From Perkinsus marinus ATCC 50983 (Eukaryota > Perkinsozoa > Perkinsida > Perkinsidae), in NCBI RefSeq assembly GCF_000006405.1, contig NW_003216498.1, positions 872,444 through 936,443 of the forward strand: a stretch of DNA of 64,000 bases, read 5' to 3'. Shown here piece after piece: positions 22,901 through 32,590 of this stretch (its first letter is position 1; each line of letters opens with the position of its first letter). Under the pieces are notes generated by a model. That model saw only the letters and a list, made by a program, of their open reading frames with translations. It made no database searches and was not told where the DNA came from. The translations under genes and the position numbers were made by a program.

Positions 22901-24870
22901 AATATGAACAACTACCTTCAGGATGGCATAGATATCCTTGCATCGGCAAGGTTTCCTTCCGGTCCAAGCAGTCCAGGACGAACGCCTCATTCACCACAGG
23001 AAGCCTCGAGCGCCGTGCTTTAGCGTATATGTCCGCTTGCTTCTCGAGCTCCGCTACAGTGGATATAACCAAGTTAACCTATGGAAAGACAGCCCCCAGC
23101 CTTGAGTGAAATTCCCGGGGTTTAACGACTCACTCTTCCATCAACCTTGTCTCGCAGATTGCCACCACCCTCAGAGATCATTTGTTTCAGCTGAGGTCGA
23201 GTGTGGCTCAACCGGCCAATCGCCCCGATTATCATACCTACGACATACGATAGGTCCCCGGTTCGATCCCGGCATGATACCTTTTAAAGGCGTATTAGTC
23301 CTATCACCCACACGATTCCATTCAGCAGGTTGAACCTCGTCCTGGCCACCTGCAGACTCCCGCTTGGCCGCCCTTGATTTCTCCATAGTTGCGAAAAGTC
23401 GATCACCTACGGACCACTCGCATTGCAACAATACAGCCTCCAACCCACCTATTGAGGGCGTCAACTGCGACAGCTCTGGGTGCAGCATAAGGGTGTCCTC
23501 TGTGAACCGCCAGAGGCTCCGGCCCGGCTTCCTCGTGGTCTCAGTGCACTTGGTATATGCGCTTATCCAACCACTGCATTCATAGTTCTCACCGTGTAAC
23601 CTAAAAGGAATGGCGATCAACCGAATCAGAGCCCCTTCCTATGCTTCCTTATTCTAACAGTAGGCAAAGGCACAGGAGCTCCACGAACCACCAGCAGTTA
23701 CGATCCGCTCTACTCAGGTCGTCACGAGTCTGTGAGAGACCACCCCCCTCCATTGGCCTCACCTGAAGCGCCCACTGTTACACGTAGGACATCGATCTGG
23801 TATACCGAAGAGGACGCAGTCAGCCACTATCTGCCGCAGATCATCCTCCCCTCCCTTCTTCATCCAGTAACCATTAGCCTNNNNNNNNNNNNNNNNNNNN
23901 NNNNNNNNNNNNNNNNNNNNNNNNNNNNNNNNNNNNNNNNNNNNNNNNNNNNNNNNNNNNNNNNNNNNNNNNNNNNNNNNCTGTAGCTCATCAAGGAGGT
24001 CCGATCGAGTGAGGCACTCGAGGAGCTTCATCACTGTAAACAACCGATCCGACTGCTCTCGGAGCCTGGCCTTAGACACCCCGCTGGCCGCCACGCTCTG
24101 AGATCGACGTCAGTGCGGCAAGAGAGAGCTGCATACTAAGTAAGTATTACTAACCTACCTCCTCCGCTCCGCTAGCAACACTGCTACGCCCCTTCTTCCC
24201 CACATTGGCATTGAGAGTCCCTTGCCGCTTGGGACCTGCCATAACTTTTTCGCGCGCCACAAAATTCTCACAGCAACACCTCGAGGTGTCTTCGCTACTC
24301 CATTACGGTCATCAATAGCTGCCTGCAGTACATCCCTATCAGCAGGATCTAAACCGCTGATCCCTCTAAGCTGATCTACACTAGACAAGCGCATGGCAGA
24401 GAAGTCCCCACGCTGGAGGAAGCACTTCACATGATGCCAATCAGTGGCTTCCACGTTGAAGCCATAACCTGCCACAGACGTTCACGACTAGAGATAACAG
24501 CAGCTTGTCGGACCCGTCTCTTTGATGCCGTCGATCCCCAGACGGAGCTCTCCCCTGTCAATGAGCTTGTAGCAACCACGACACTCCGACCGGCTTGATT
24601 TAGCATACTCTACACTTAGTCCGATCGAGGATGAAGAACTGCTTCCCGATGAAGCACCTCGGCTCTGAACACATAAGAAGGAGGAATGGGGAGGGACCCC
24701 CGGGTCCAACGATGAAGACAGAGGTGGCGAGCATCACCCCTATACGTGCTTCGATCTCCTCCTGGTCCGGGAACTTCAACGAAGAGAAACCATAAATGTC
24801 CGAGATGGAAGCCGGCAGGGATCTCCCTCTCCAGAAGCACTTCGCATGGTACCTGGACACCTCTGGTAGC

Positions 24871-24955
<85 letters not shown>

Positions 24956-25131
24956 TTAATCAGCCACGATCGTTACCAGGTAGGGGCCTTCCCATCAAAG
25001 TGAGGGCTCTGGACCATCCGCCCGAGTCGGAGTGCCTTGTCCGGGATGTTGGTATGACAAGCACGGCAGTGGGATCGGCCCGTCTTCGCATACTCCGCTA
25101 TGAAATCAAAATTCTGGTCGTAATAGGGCAT
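19984..25131 (-). CDS. PARP1: Poly(ADP-ribose) polymerase 1, full domain set
   Basis: Nuclear DNA-damage sensor that builds poly(ADP-ribose) from NAD+. All PARP-1 domains occur in order across many short-intron exons. Zn1: exon 24977-25131, [20 protein letters not shown], then YHAKCFW. Zn2: [20 protein letters not shown], then [16 protein letters not shown]1/Zn3: [14 protein letters not shown] on one side of the N gap and [15 protein letters not shown] after it. [45 protein letters not shown], then KWGRTG. Regulatory helical domain: [20 protein letters not shown] and [14 protein letters not shown]. Catalytic domain: the H-Y-E triad is present as LLWHGSR (His 20825-20827), [17 protein letters not shown] (Tyr 20673-20675) and [10 protein letters not shown] (Glu 20065-20067). 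Start ATG 25129-25131, TGA at 19984. Introns carry a microsatellite, a MITE and tRNA-like sequence. Confidence 0.97.
20288..20443 (+). mobile_element. hAT-like MITE, copy B, in a PARP-1 intron
   Basis: 156-bp element antisense to PARP-1, with left end CAGCGGTTGGAGGAATATATG and right end CATATTCTCCCACACTG. Interior blocks (tttccctcagc, cagaaacgaat, caccaacacatg) match the other copies. The host intron is 20268-20464, 197 bp; without the element it would be about 41 bp, a normal size here. No clear target duplication remains. Confidence 0.8.
23204..23283 (+). repeat. tRNA-like relic in a PARP-1 intron
   Basis: Contains an A-box-like TGGCTCAACCGG (23204-23215) and a B-box GGTTCGATCCC (23260-23270) at tRNA-like spacing, ending CATGATACC. 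The T-arm pairs at 4 of 5 positions, but I cannot form a 7-bp acceptor stem or a proper anticodon arm, so it is not a functional tRNA gene. It lies antisense inside the PARP-1 intron between the PADR1 and BRCT exons. It is either a decayed tRNA or a tRNA-derived short retroposon. Confidence 0.45.
23881..23980. other. Assembly gap (100 N)
   Basis: Exactly 100 Ns interrupt the PADR1-coding part of PARP-1. The round number indicates a scaffold gap of unknown true size. PADR1 sequence lies on both sides, so the gene itself is probably intact. Confidence 0.99.
24254..24266 (+). repeat. Intronic repeat core GCGCCACGAAATT (one mismatch)
   Basis: gcgccacaaaatt inside the PARP-1 intron that follows ...AAIDDRNG; here the core is antisense to the gene. 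Related copies lie at 25274, 54385 and 60446. Confidence 0.55.
24871..24954. repeat. (AGT)28 microsatellite in PARP-1 intron 1
   Basis: 84 bp of uninterrupted AGT/TAC triplets within the 124-bp intron (24853-24976) that splits the Zn1 Trp codon. The intron without the array would be about 40 bp. Both repeat-strand frames are open, but this is intronic. Confidence 0.97.
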
Positions 25132-27007
25132 TTTATAAAACTATAATAACGGCTAACTGCCCACTGGTAACAACCAAAAGCGTCTCTTCAAGGAGCAAAT
25201 ACAAAACACCAGAGACGCGCGGTGGATCCCATCACTGATGCCATCGATTCTGCCTGCTGCAAGAATCGTCACCGCGCCACGAAATTCATCAGGTAAACCT
25301 GCGTGCTCCAGGCGGAATATTCACCCGTATTTCATCATGAGAGAAAACATAACCTCGTCGGAAATGATCCATCGCAGCCTGTCGTCGACGCGCATCCTTA
25401 CTCTGACCTCACAGTGCCTGCGCCTCATGAGCCTTACACTCTGGCATTCATCACTATCACTCCCCCAATTGACAGGCACCTACCAAATAGGATTGCTAAT
25501 CTGCGATCCTAGCGAGGCTATTCTACATACCTAAGGGAGAACTTTGCCAGTCTGCAGCACCTTCGTCTTGTGTATCTATAGAGGTCCCGAGTTCGATCCC
25601 GGGGCGCGCCACTTGTACCAAATTGAATATCATATTCTCCAAGCGTGTCCAACACTCATCACCCCTGATATCCCACTATTCCAGACTCTCACAACAGACT
25701 AGGCTGTAGACCGTAACTGTTATACGGTTCGGTATTGTAGTGAGCCTCCAAGGCCGCCCCCTGAATATTGAGCAAGTACTCATGCTACAAAGCCATGAAC
25801 GATTCACCCAATTTATCGTGCCAGCGTGGCTGATGAGCCAATGGTGTCTCAGCGGTAACTAAATGACGGCACTTCGAGACAGAAAACAATTAGTCATTTA
25901 AACGGTAGTATCACTAACAAACCCAATTCATCAAGGCAAGCATAGGCCGCGTTAGAGAGAAACATGACAGTTATAGATATGGCGTCTTCACAAAGGAAAA
26001 TTCACCAGGTGGGACGAGTGAAATTGTACGAAACCGATGTAACCTGTAGCGACTCGAGCCCAGACTCCTCGATGACCCTTTGGAGGAAGCAAAGCTGTTC
26101 CGGGCAGTCATGTATCTGGATGACAGAGTGTCTAGTAGCCGCGACGAAGTAAGCGGCCACCTATTCTAGCTCTCACGAGGCCATTCAAGCCGATCTGAGC
26201 GAACAGTGTGGTGACGATGCTCACCAATGCCTCTATTATACTCATGATAGGCGTCGATAAGAGGGGGGGGTTCTATTTCTAGATCAGACAAGCCATTGGC
26301 TAGATATCCTTATTCGTTTACCAATTGTTTTAAATCTATGTATAATCGTGTGATTGTTGACGGGAAGTAGTAAGATGGGGCTAATAGTATAAGAGCGTCA
26401 GAGAGAACTACGAGAATGTGATTTTTTCACGCAAGATTATGTCAGCATCGCATGAAAATTCTTAGTGGTATGTGATCAGGTCGATATACGGTGGTGGTAG
26501 AGCGCAACGAGAGTATCCACCGGCCAGATAGAGCGGCCTTCACCACCATACCATTCAGCGACTTCTTCCGGAATACCAGGTCGTTGATAAACATTCGTCA
26601 TAATGAGAACGGGGATTCCTAAGACGAAGAAGGCAGCAGTGGACAGCAGCATATTGTTATGTGCGATCCATCCAAGATATGACGTTCACTTAGATTGTGA
26701 TTATTGCTATGTCGAGTTCACCGTCCCTAGGGTCACAACAATATCAATGGAATCATCACATACCCATCCGAGTAGTCGCGCTATCCCAAATGACTCAGCA
26801 CTACAAAATGTGAGCAAGACCTATCCCTTAAAAGAACAGACCCATCTCCCCCACATTGACAACCACCCCAACCAAAGGTCTACAACAGTATACAAGGAGA
26901 AACGAGTTTACGTGAAGTGGTATAGATACTGTTCGGACGTGGTAGTGGTGGTGACGGCTGATGAATCCTTGCCTCGCAATGACGATGATGATACACAGTA
27001 AGAGGAA
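25132..27007. other. Intergenic stretch with repeat and tRNA-like fragments
   Basis: Contains the GCGCCACGAAATT core at 25274-25286 and a tRNA 3'-end-like piece at 25590-25611, AGTTCGATCCC followed by GGGGCGCGCCA, without matching 5' acceptor or D-arm. Plus-strand frames at 25964-26152 and 26603-27001 have no domain or splice support. Parts may be 5' UTR or promoter of PARP-1 at the left. Confidence 0.4.
25274..25286 (+). repeat. Dispersed repeat core GCGCCACGAAATT
   Basis: Exact 13-bp match to the cores in RPC2 and OEP61-like introns. The match to the OEP61-like intron extends leftward through cgtcac with one difference and rightward by ca. Like the intron copies it is followed closely by a CAG (catcag|gtaaac). 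Confidence 0.7.
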
Positions 27008-30000
27008 TCACTTGAAGTCCCTTTGGAAGTCATAAGTATCGTCATCATCCATCGCGGTGTCAGATGCCTAAAGAGTAGTAGATGGAGCCGCCTTGATACT
27101 CTTCATATAACCTCACCTCCATCTGCTCTGCTTGTTGCCTCCTCTCCTTCTTCCCTTGGTTACGTTTCACTTCCTTCGTCTTTTTCTTGATATCGCGATT
27201 CACACGCGGGTTCAATCCCGTGAATATCCGTTTTTCCACTTGCGGCCCTGCCGGGGTCTTCTTCTCCTCATTAGCCTCGTCAATAAGAATCTAACACCAA
27301 CTCCGCCTCCTCTTCCATCACGACCGACCTCAACACGACCCACCGGTGCTTCCTCCTCCTCATCTTCATCTCCCTCCTCCTCGCTGCTATCAGTATCATC
27401 CATTAGCATATCGACTCCCATGTCACCACTCTGAGCGGCGTGATTAGCCGAACCGTTCAACTCCACTCCGGCCACCGCTTCCGCACTAGTATCAGCCTAA
27501 CACAACGACGATCGACTCTCGAGGGGGGTTGAGCCTGCTTGCCCTCCTTACCTGGCTGAACAGCGCGTCAATGTCAAACTCAGGGCTGGCAGCGGCAACC
27601 ACCTTGGCAAAGACCTTGCCCTTATCAGTCGCAGGTGGCATGCAGAAGAATCTGATGGAAAAAAGAGTAAAACTATACACTTCCACGTATCCCTACCGCA
27701 GCCGTCCAGTTGTCCACTCCCTGAGGACGTCCTTAGCCCCCTGACGAAAGTCAGGGGCACCACCCCGACGGAGCTTGCCTCGCGTCCGACATACATGTCC
27801 GACCAACTCGGTCACCGACTCAAACGCAGGCATCTACCAAGAGCGTGGAGGGAAATATGCACATGGTCAACCACATATGTTGGTCACAATATAGAAATTC
27901 TCATTGATTTCTGAACGTTTCTACCCCCATTCGTATGTAAACTTCTATTATTAGTGAGGAAACTCCTACGGCCAGCTGAGGAAAGTGGACATATATTCCA
28001 ACACTGTCTACCAATATCGTCACGAGATGCACCCCCCCCCCCCCCTTCCCTCAGTAAACTCACCCTGAAGTGCTTCAACACGGCATTCCGAGGTGTCCGC
28101 TTCACCAACGCTTCCACCACCGGCATGGGGTCCTCAAGGGCGTCCACGTTCACTGACTGCCGTATAACCTGACCTCACCACGATAACAGTAAATAGATAG
28201 AAGCCTCTACTACCAAACTAGAAGTGTTACTAGCAGACTCTTCAGTGCCAGAGAATATCACACCAGGGCAGTCCAGAAGGCTGACCTAAAATACACTATA
28301 AGTAAATTCCAGCAGTGCTGTCACCAGTGCTCACCGTCTTGTCAATCTGAACCTCCTGCATCTGTTTAGTGATACCAGCACGATTTCCAGTCTTGAGATG
28401 CACACTCTTGCCTCTCTTCATAGAGTTGATAACAGAGGACTTACCAACATTGGGGTAGCCGACTATACCGACGCTAATGCGACCAGTACCAACACCCCTG
28501 AGGGAAAGTAGAGGAGGAATACACCAATCAAGGTAGACGCATAAAAAAACCTGCTACCTAGCGTAGTTCTTCAACAGCTGTAACAAAGCATCGCTTCCGA
28601 TGACACCATAGCTGGATTTTAGTAACCCCTCGGAAGCAGTCTCAGCGGCGATGGCTCTACCTGTTTGACCTATGGCACAGCACATGACCCAACGAAGTAC
28701 CCTCTATGTCTCTTACGGTCCCCAGATGTCCTAGCAGCCTTGAATGCAATAGTAGGGAAGTCCTTACGGAGGTAAGCCAACCACGCCTGCACTGCTTCCT
28801 TAGGGACGAGATCTGAGATATTCGAGAGTATTCATCAACCTATACCAAACATGATGGAAATTACCAATCTTATTGAGTAAGAGAATGACCTTCTTGCCGT
28901 TGGTCAGTACCTCTTCCTCGAGACTCTTACATCGACAACTCATAGGATCTCTGGCGTCCAACACCTTCCATGGCACGCTTCCTCAGAAATGACAGAGGCG
29001 ATTCTGCTTACCTCAACAACGACATCAGCCATTCCCATCACTTTCCGCAGCTCCCTATAGTACGCCCTCCGAGTGTTCTGCGCCTAAGGAGCGGAGCAGT
29101 GGGAGGGGACTATGCACATGGTCAACCACATGTGTTGATAACATTATGAAAATAATAAGAAAATTTCAGAAAATTCTTGTTGGTTTTTGCTCATTTCCAC
29201 CCGAATTCATGTGTAAACTCTTATAATTATCGAGGAAAGCAAAGATATATTACAACACTGAAGGGGTAGAAGGGTTGCACCAATGAGGACCCTCCTCTTT
29301 CTTGTCAAACTACCTCCTTTGAGTTGGTTCCTAGATGGGTGACACTGTGCATGTCCCGCACAGAGGAAGACGAGCCAATGAGGGCATCAGCCGATCTATC
29401 GTAGAGCCTGCCAACACAATGTCCGCTTTCGTCCCATGCTCCTATATCACCTCGTGCGTCGCTCCGCCTCGGATTTCAACTCAGCGAGAGACTTCACTAT
29501 CTTGTCCTGATTCTTCTTAGATACCACTGGCTGGACAGGAAGGCCCTACCACATACAGCATTCAGTTATTAATACCACACCAACCGCAAATGCCCTACTT
29601 TCTTGCGTAGCTCTCTCTCGCGTTTCCTGTTAGGCTCCACCTCCTCCTTCCGCTTCTGCATATCATTCAACACCTACACGAAGGACCTCCCCTGTACTGA
29701 AGACACTTTAATGATAGGGCTAACGTTGATTTGCAGATGTGATTAAAATATATATAAATATTATGTAGTATTATGTATAGATGGTATTAGTATAGAATCA
29801 TCTTATCCCGAGATCTCATTGAGTCTACCTCCTGCTTAAAAGGCCAGCTATTAGGGATGCCAGGATCTCTCCTCTTCTTCGATACTACAACTCCGACTTT
29901 CTTAGCCACCCGAGCTTGCTTCTTCACTTTACGGTTGTGCTCTTTGACCTGCCAATAACAACAATGGCGACCACTGAGTAGAGTACCAATATGCAACCTT

Positions 30001-30060
30001 CTTTTGAATGTTATATTTCCTATTCAGCGTTTGTCTCCTCGAGGGCTTCTTAATCTTCAT
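27008..30060 (-). CDS. GNL3: Nucleolar GTPase GNL3/Nug1 (nucleostemin family)
   Basis: Circularly permuted GTPase for 60S subunit maturation and export, nucleolar. Starts MKIKKPSRRQTLNRKYNIQK (ATG at 30060), the conserved basic Grn1 N-terminus, then VKEHNRKVKKQARVAKKVGV. The hallmark NTRRAYYRELRKVMGMADVV and EVLDARDP follow. GTPase motifs come in permuted order: G4 NKID (split by an intron), then G1 GYPNVGKSS, then G3 LLDCPGV. Downstream are NVDALEDPMPVVEALVKR and GKLRRGGAPDFRQGAKDVLR. The C-terminus is acidic (DDTDSSEEEGDEDEEEE) then Lys/Arg-rich, ending DTYDFQRDFK and TGA at 27008. At least twelve exons. Two introns hold MITE copies E and F, and the E intron also has a 14-C run (28032-28045). 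The Utp30-like gene lies head-to-tail 183 bp upstream. Confidence 0.94.
27841..28006 (-). mobile_element. hAT-like MITE, copy E, at a GNL3 splice acceptor
   Basis: 166-bp element in gene-sense orientation, CAGTGTTGGAATATATG at the 5' end and CATATTTCCCTCCACGCTC at the 3' end. It has a perfect 8-bp target duplication, tctaccaa at 27833-27840 and 28007-28014 (TTGGTAGA on the gene strand). The used 3' splice site is TTGGTAG|A, so the duplication spans the acceptor. The host intron (27834-28063) is 230 bp and would be 56 bp without element and duplication. Confidence 0.9.
29097..29260 (-). mobile_element. hAT-like MITE, copy F, in a GNL3 intron
   Basis: 164-bp element in gene-sense orientation, CAGTGTTGTAATATATC to CATAGTCCCCTCCCACTG, within the 230-bp intron 29084-29313 just before the exon starting AQNTRRAYYREL. 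Interior blocks are conserved (gagtttacacatgaattcgg, ttgaccatgtgcat). The flanking 8-mers no longer match well, so the duplication has decayed. Without the element the intron would be about 60 bp. Confidence 0.85.
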
Positions 30061-30243
30061 GGTGAGCAAGTGACAGAGACAACCCGGAAATAGAGGCTAT
30101 GCGTAACCATTCGACGAACCACTTCAACTCACTCCATTGACAAGGTACGTGGGAGAAACGTTACTCGATACAAGAATAGTGCCTCAGACGGTCGATAGGG
30201 TACATCTGGCTGTAGCGGGGCTCAGGTGAGATGATGCGCCGCC

Positions 30244-31857
30244 TTATTTAGTACGCAGCTTCTTCTTGTTGGCAGACTTTCTCTTGCCCTTCTTCTCAGT
30301 CGGCTTCGATATCTTCCGCGCGGCCTCAGCCGCAACAGCCGCTCGCTTCTTCTCACGCCTCTGGAGCACAAACGGGTGCATCACAAGCCATAGATGCCCG
30401 GTTCGATTCCTACCTCCTCCAGTTTTCCCACAGGGACCTCAGACAGCTTTAGCTTGCCAACGTCGTCATCCTCTTCTTCCTCCTCCTCATCAGCGGCCTC
30501 CTCGAATCGAACCCGTTTAGTACCCTTCTTCTCAGCCTTCTGCTTCTCCTCCGGTGCCGTAGCCCCGGCCGCCCACACTGGAAGCATTATAGAGTCCGTA
30601 CTCTGTACGCCAACACTGAGGATCTTCCTTTTCACCGAGAGCATGTCACTCGACAGGTTAGCAAGGACGACCTTCGCGTTCTCGACAAGGTCCCTGTGGA
30701 AGTAAATCCCCCGTAGCACGCAAGTACAAGATTCGCCTACTCCTTCGCCATAGACGTGTTGCCAATACGAACGCTAATGCTCGCTCCAGTGCTCTTACGA
30801 TAACGTGTACCTTCCAAAGGGAATAAATACTGGCAATGATACCCTTCCCAGGGGAATACTGTTGAGGGCCTTCTCGATCTGCTTAGTAGGATCGACATTG
30901 GCTGACGTGGGCCACTTGACGGGAACCCTAAAGCGACCGGGAGCATGACTTTGATACCAAATTTCGCCGAAATTACGGTATCTTCTGCTTCTTATGGTGG
31001 AAGAAATACTTCCCAAGGAGGTTGGGTAGCATGTCAGATACGGAAGAGTCACAGAGGAACACATCATGGGCGTTGGCGAGGTCCCGAAGGAGCTCAAAAC
31101 GAGCTGCGTATCTATAGTAGCGTAGACGATGACTCTAGTCGGGAAGGGCCTAAGGGTTCTCGAACCCCCCTACTACTACTTTGACCGGAGGGCCTTGATT
31201 GTGACTATCTTCTGAATAGGTAGGTTGTATCTGTATCATCCAAAGAGCCAGTTGAGATACCTCCCAAGGGGTTGCGTACTTCGCGACGAGCTTCTGAGCT
31301 GTCTGTTTTGGGTCCCGTGCGATGAGGCAAACTGTGAGGCCCTCAACGCCGTTCTTGCCGTGAATAGAGTGAGGCACTTGTCTGAGAGTAATGCCTTTCC
31401 TGACGAGCCCTTCCTCATAGAAAATACTACATCAGTCGATATTTGTTGTCGGCCTTCCCCTGTATCTTATCAACATTGATCTGTAGAGTGACGGTATCGC
31501 CGGCCTCCTCAGCCAATAGGTCCTGGGTGGCCTTCTCAGCTGACTTCTTTGCAGAATATCTAAGGTTCAACCGTGTAAGATCTGGATCATGTCCGATACT
31601 TGTCCGGAGTTTCACTGCAACGCTCTGATAACGGTAACCAGGTATGTCAAACTACTGTATGGAAATTTGAGTATTTTCCGCGACGCACTCCGGACGGCAG
31701 TGAGAGCATTTGAACATTTCGTCAGAGTCTAAATTTTCCCATGGAAGATAGCAGCAAGATCTGTGACGAGCATATAGGAGCTTTCGACGTACTTTAGTAG
31801 GGCGCTGACTGCTTTGGGCAGCTGCGAGTTGCAGGCCTGTAGAGATGACTTCTCCAT
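30244..31857 (-). CDS. Utp30/RSL1D1-type ribosomal L1-domain protein
   Basis: Ribosome-biogenesis factor with a uL1-like fold, nucleolar. Starts MEKSSLQACNSQLPKAVSAL (ATG 31855-31857). Then come DTVTLQINVDKIQGKADNKY, VEGLTVCLIARDPKQTAQKL and FELLRDLANAHDVFLCDSSV. The family-diagnostic MLPNLLGKYFFHHKKQKIP follows, then SVRIGNTSMAKE and VVLANLSSDMLSVKRKILSV. The tail has an acidic run (EEAADEEEEEEDDD) and ends in a basic KKGKRKSANKKKLRTK before TAA at 30244. The KLLGKYFF/KKK motif favours Utp30/RSL1D1/Cic1 over the ribosomal protein uL1 itself. One 52-bp intron near 30372-30423 contains an antisense B-box-like GGTTCGATTCC. It sits in tandem with GNL3, which acts in the same pathway. Confidence 0.85.
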
Positions 31858-32005
31858 AGGTGCCAGATCAATCGATTACTTGGGCGCGCGCTAATTGAGG
31901 AAGGAACGGCTTTACGTCACGTGGTTCGTATATAGTTGAACCGCCGTGGGAAATGCAAAAGGCATGTGAGATGGTAACGAGCCTCTTGACGGCCACAGCG
32001 CCGGT

Positions 32006-32500
32006 TCAGAGATGTCCATATAGTACGATGAACGTAGGATACCATCTATGGTTGAGCTCAGGTCGATCTGAATGTACCCCCCACAGGTCCACCTCCTGAA
32101 GCTGCTGCAACGAGAAGGTTTCATACGGGGATTTGTAGTAGAGGGTAATCGTATTAACATCCTCCTCAAGAGATATCAATGTGGGCTACCATAGGGCAGT
32201 CCATTCGAAAGGCTACAGAGTTGCTCAGTTGCCCCCGTGATACGCAACATTCAAGTAGTGTCGAAGCCTAGTCGGGACATATGGCTGTTGCCTCACGAAC
32301 TGAAGGAGCGCACTGGGTGAGGGTGTGAATGGGCTTTCTGTACCGACTAGGATGGGGCTCAGGATGAACACAGGGACGTGGATAATGCAGACTCCAGAGG
32401 GGTTCATGACACATCGGGAGTGCATCGAACTGGGGGTGGGGGGCAAGGTTATATTTGCTATCAACAATGGCGCTCAGAAATGGTGTTGATGATCGTGGCG
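32006..32500 (-). CDS. Hypothetical protein, 3' two exons
   Basis: An upstream exon ends VPTRLRHYLN at an AAT|GTTGCG donor and joins in phase across a 63-bp intron to PTLISLEEDVNTITLYYKSP, continuing YETFSLQQLQEVDLWG and ending FIVLYGHL with TGA at 32006. Phase agreement and composition support coding. The upstream exon includes GVCIIHVPVFILSPILVGTE. No start codon is identified and I do not recognise the family. Confidence 0.42.
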
Positions 32501-32590
32501 ATGGGATCATGTTTCTGTTCGCTTTGGGCCTGTTTCGTATCTTAGTCGGTCACCTCGGGTGAAGAATCTTATAGTACATTTTATTTTTCC

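Noticed and set aside
24746-25146. Poly-Ser and poly-Val frames on the plus strand
   Set aside because: They are translations of the (AGT)28 microsatellite inside PARP-1 intron 1.
25590-25611. Possible tRNA gene ending ...GTTCGATCCC then GGGGCGCGCC
   Set aside because: T-stem has two mismatches and no 5' acceptor strand (GGCGCGC) or D-arm occurs at tRNA distance upstream.
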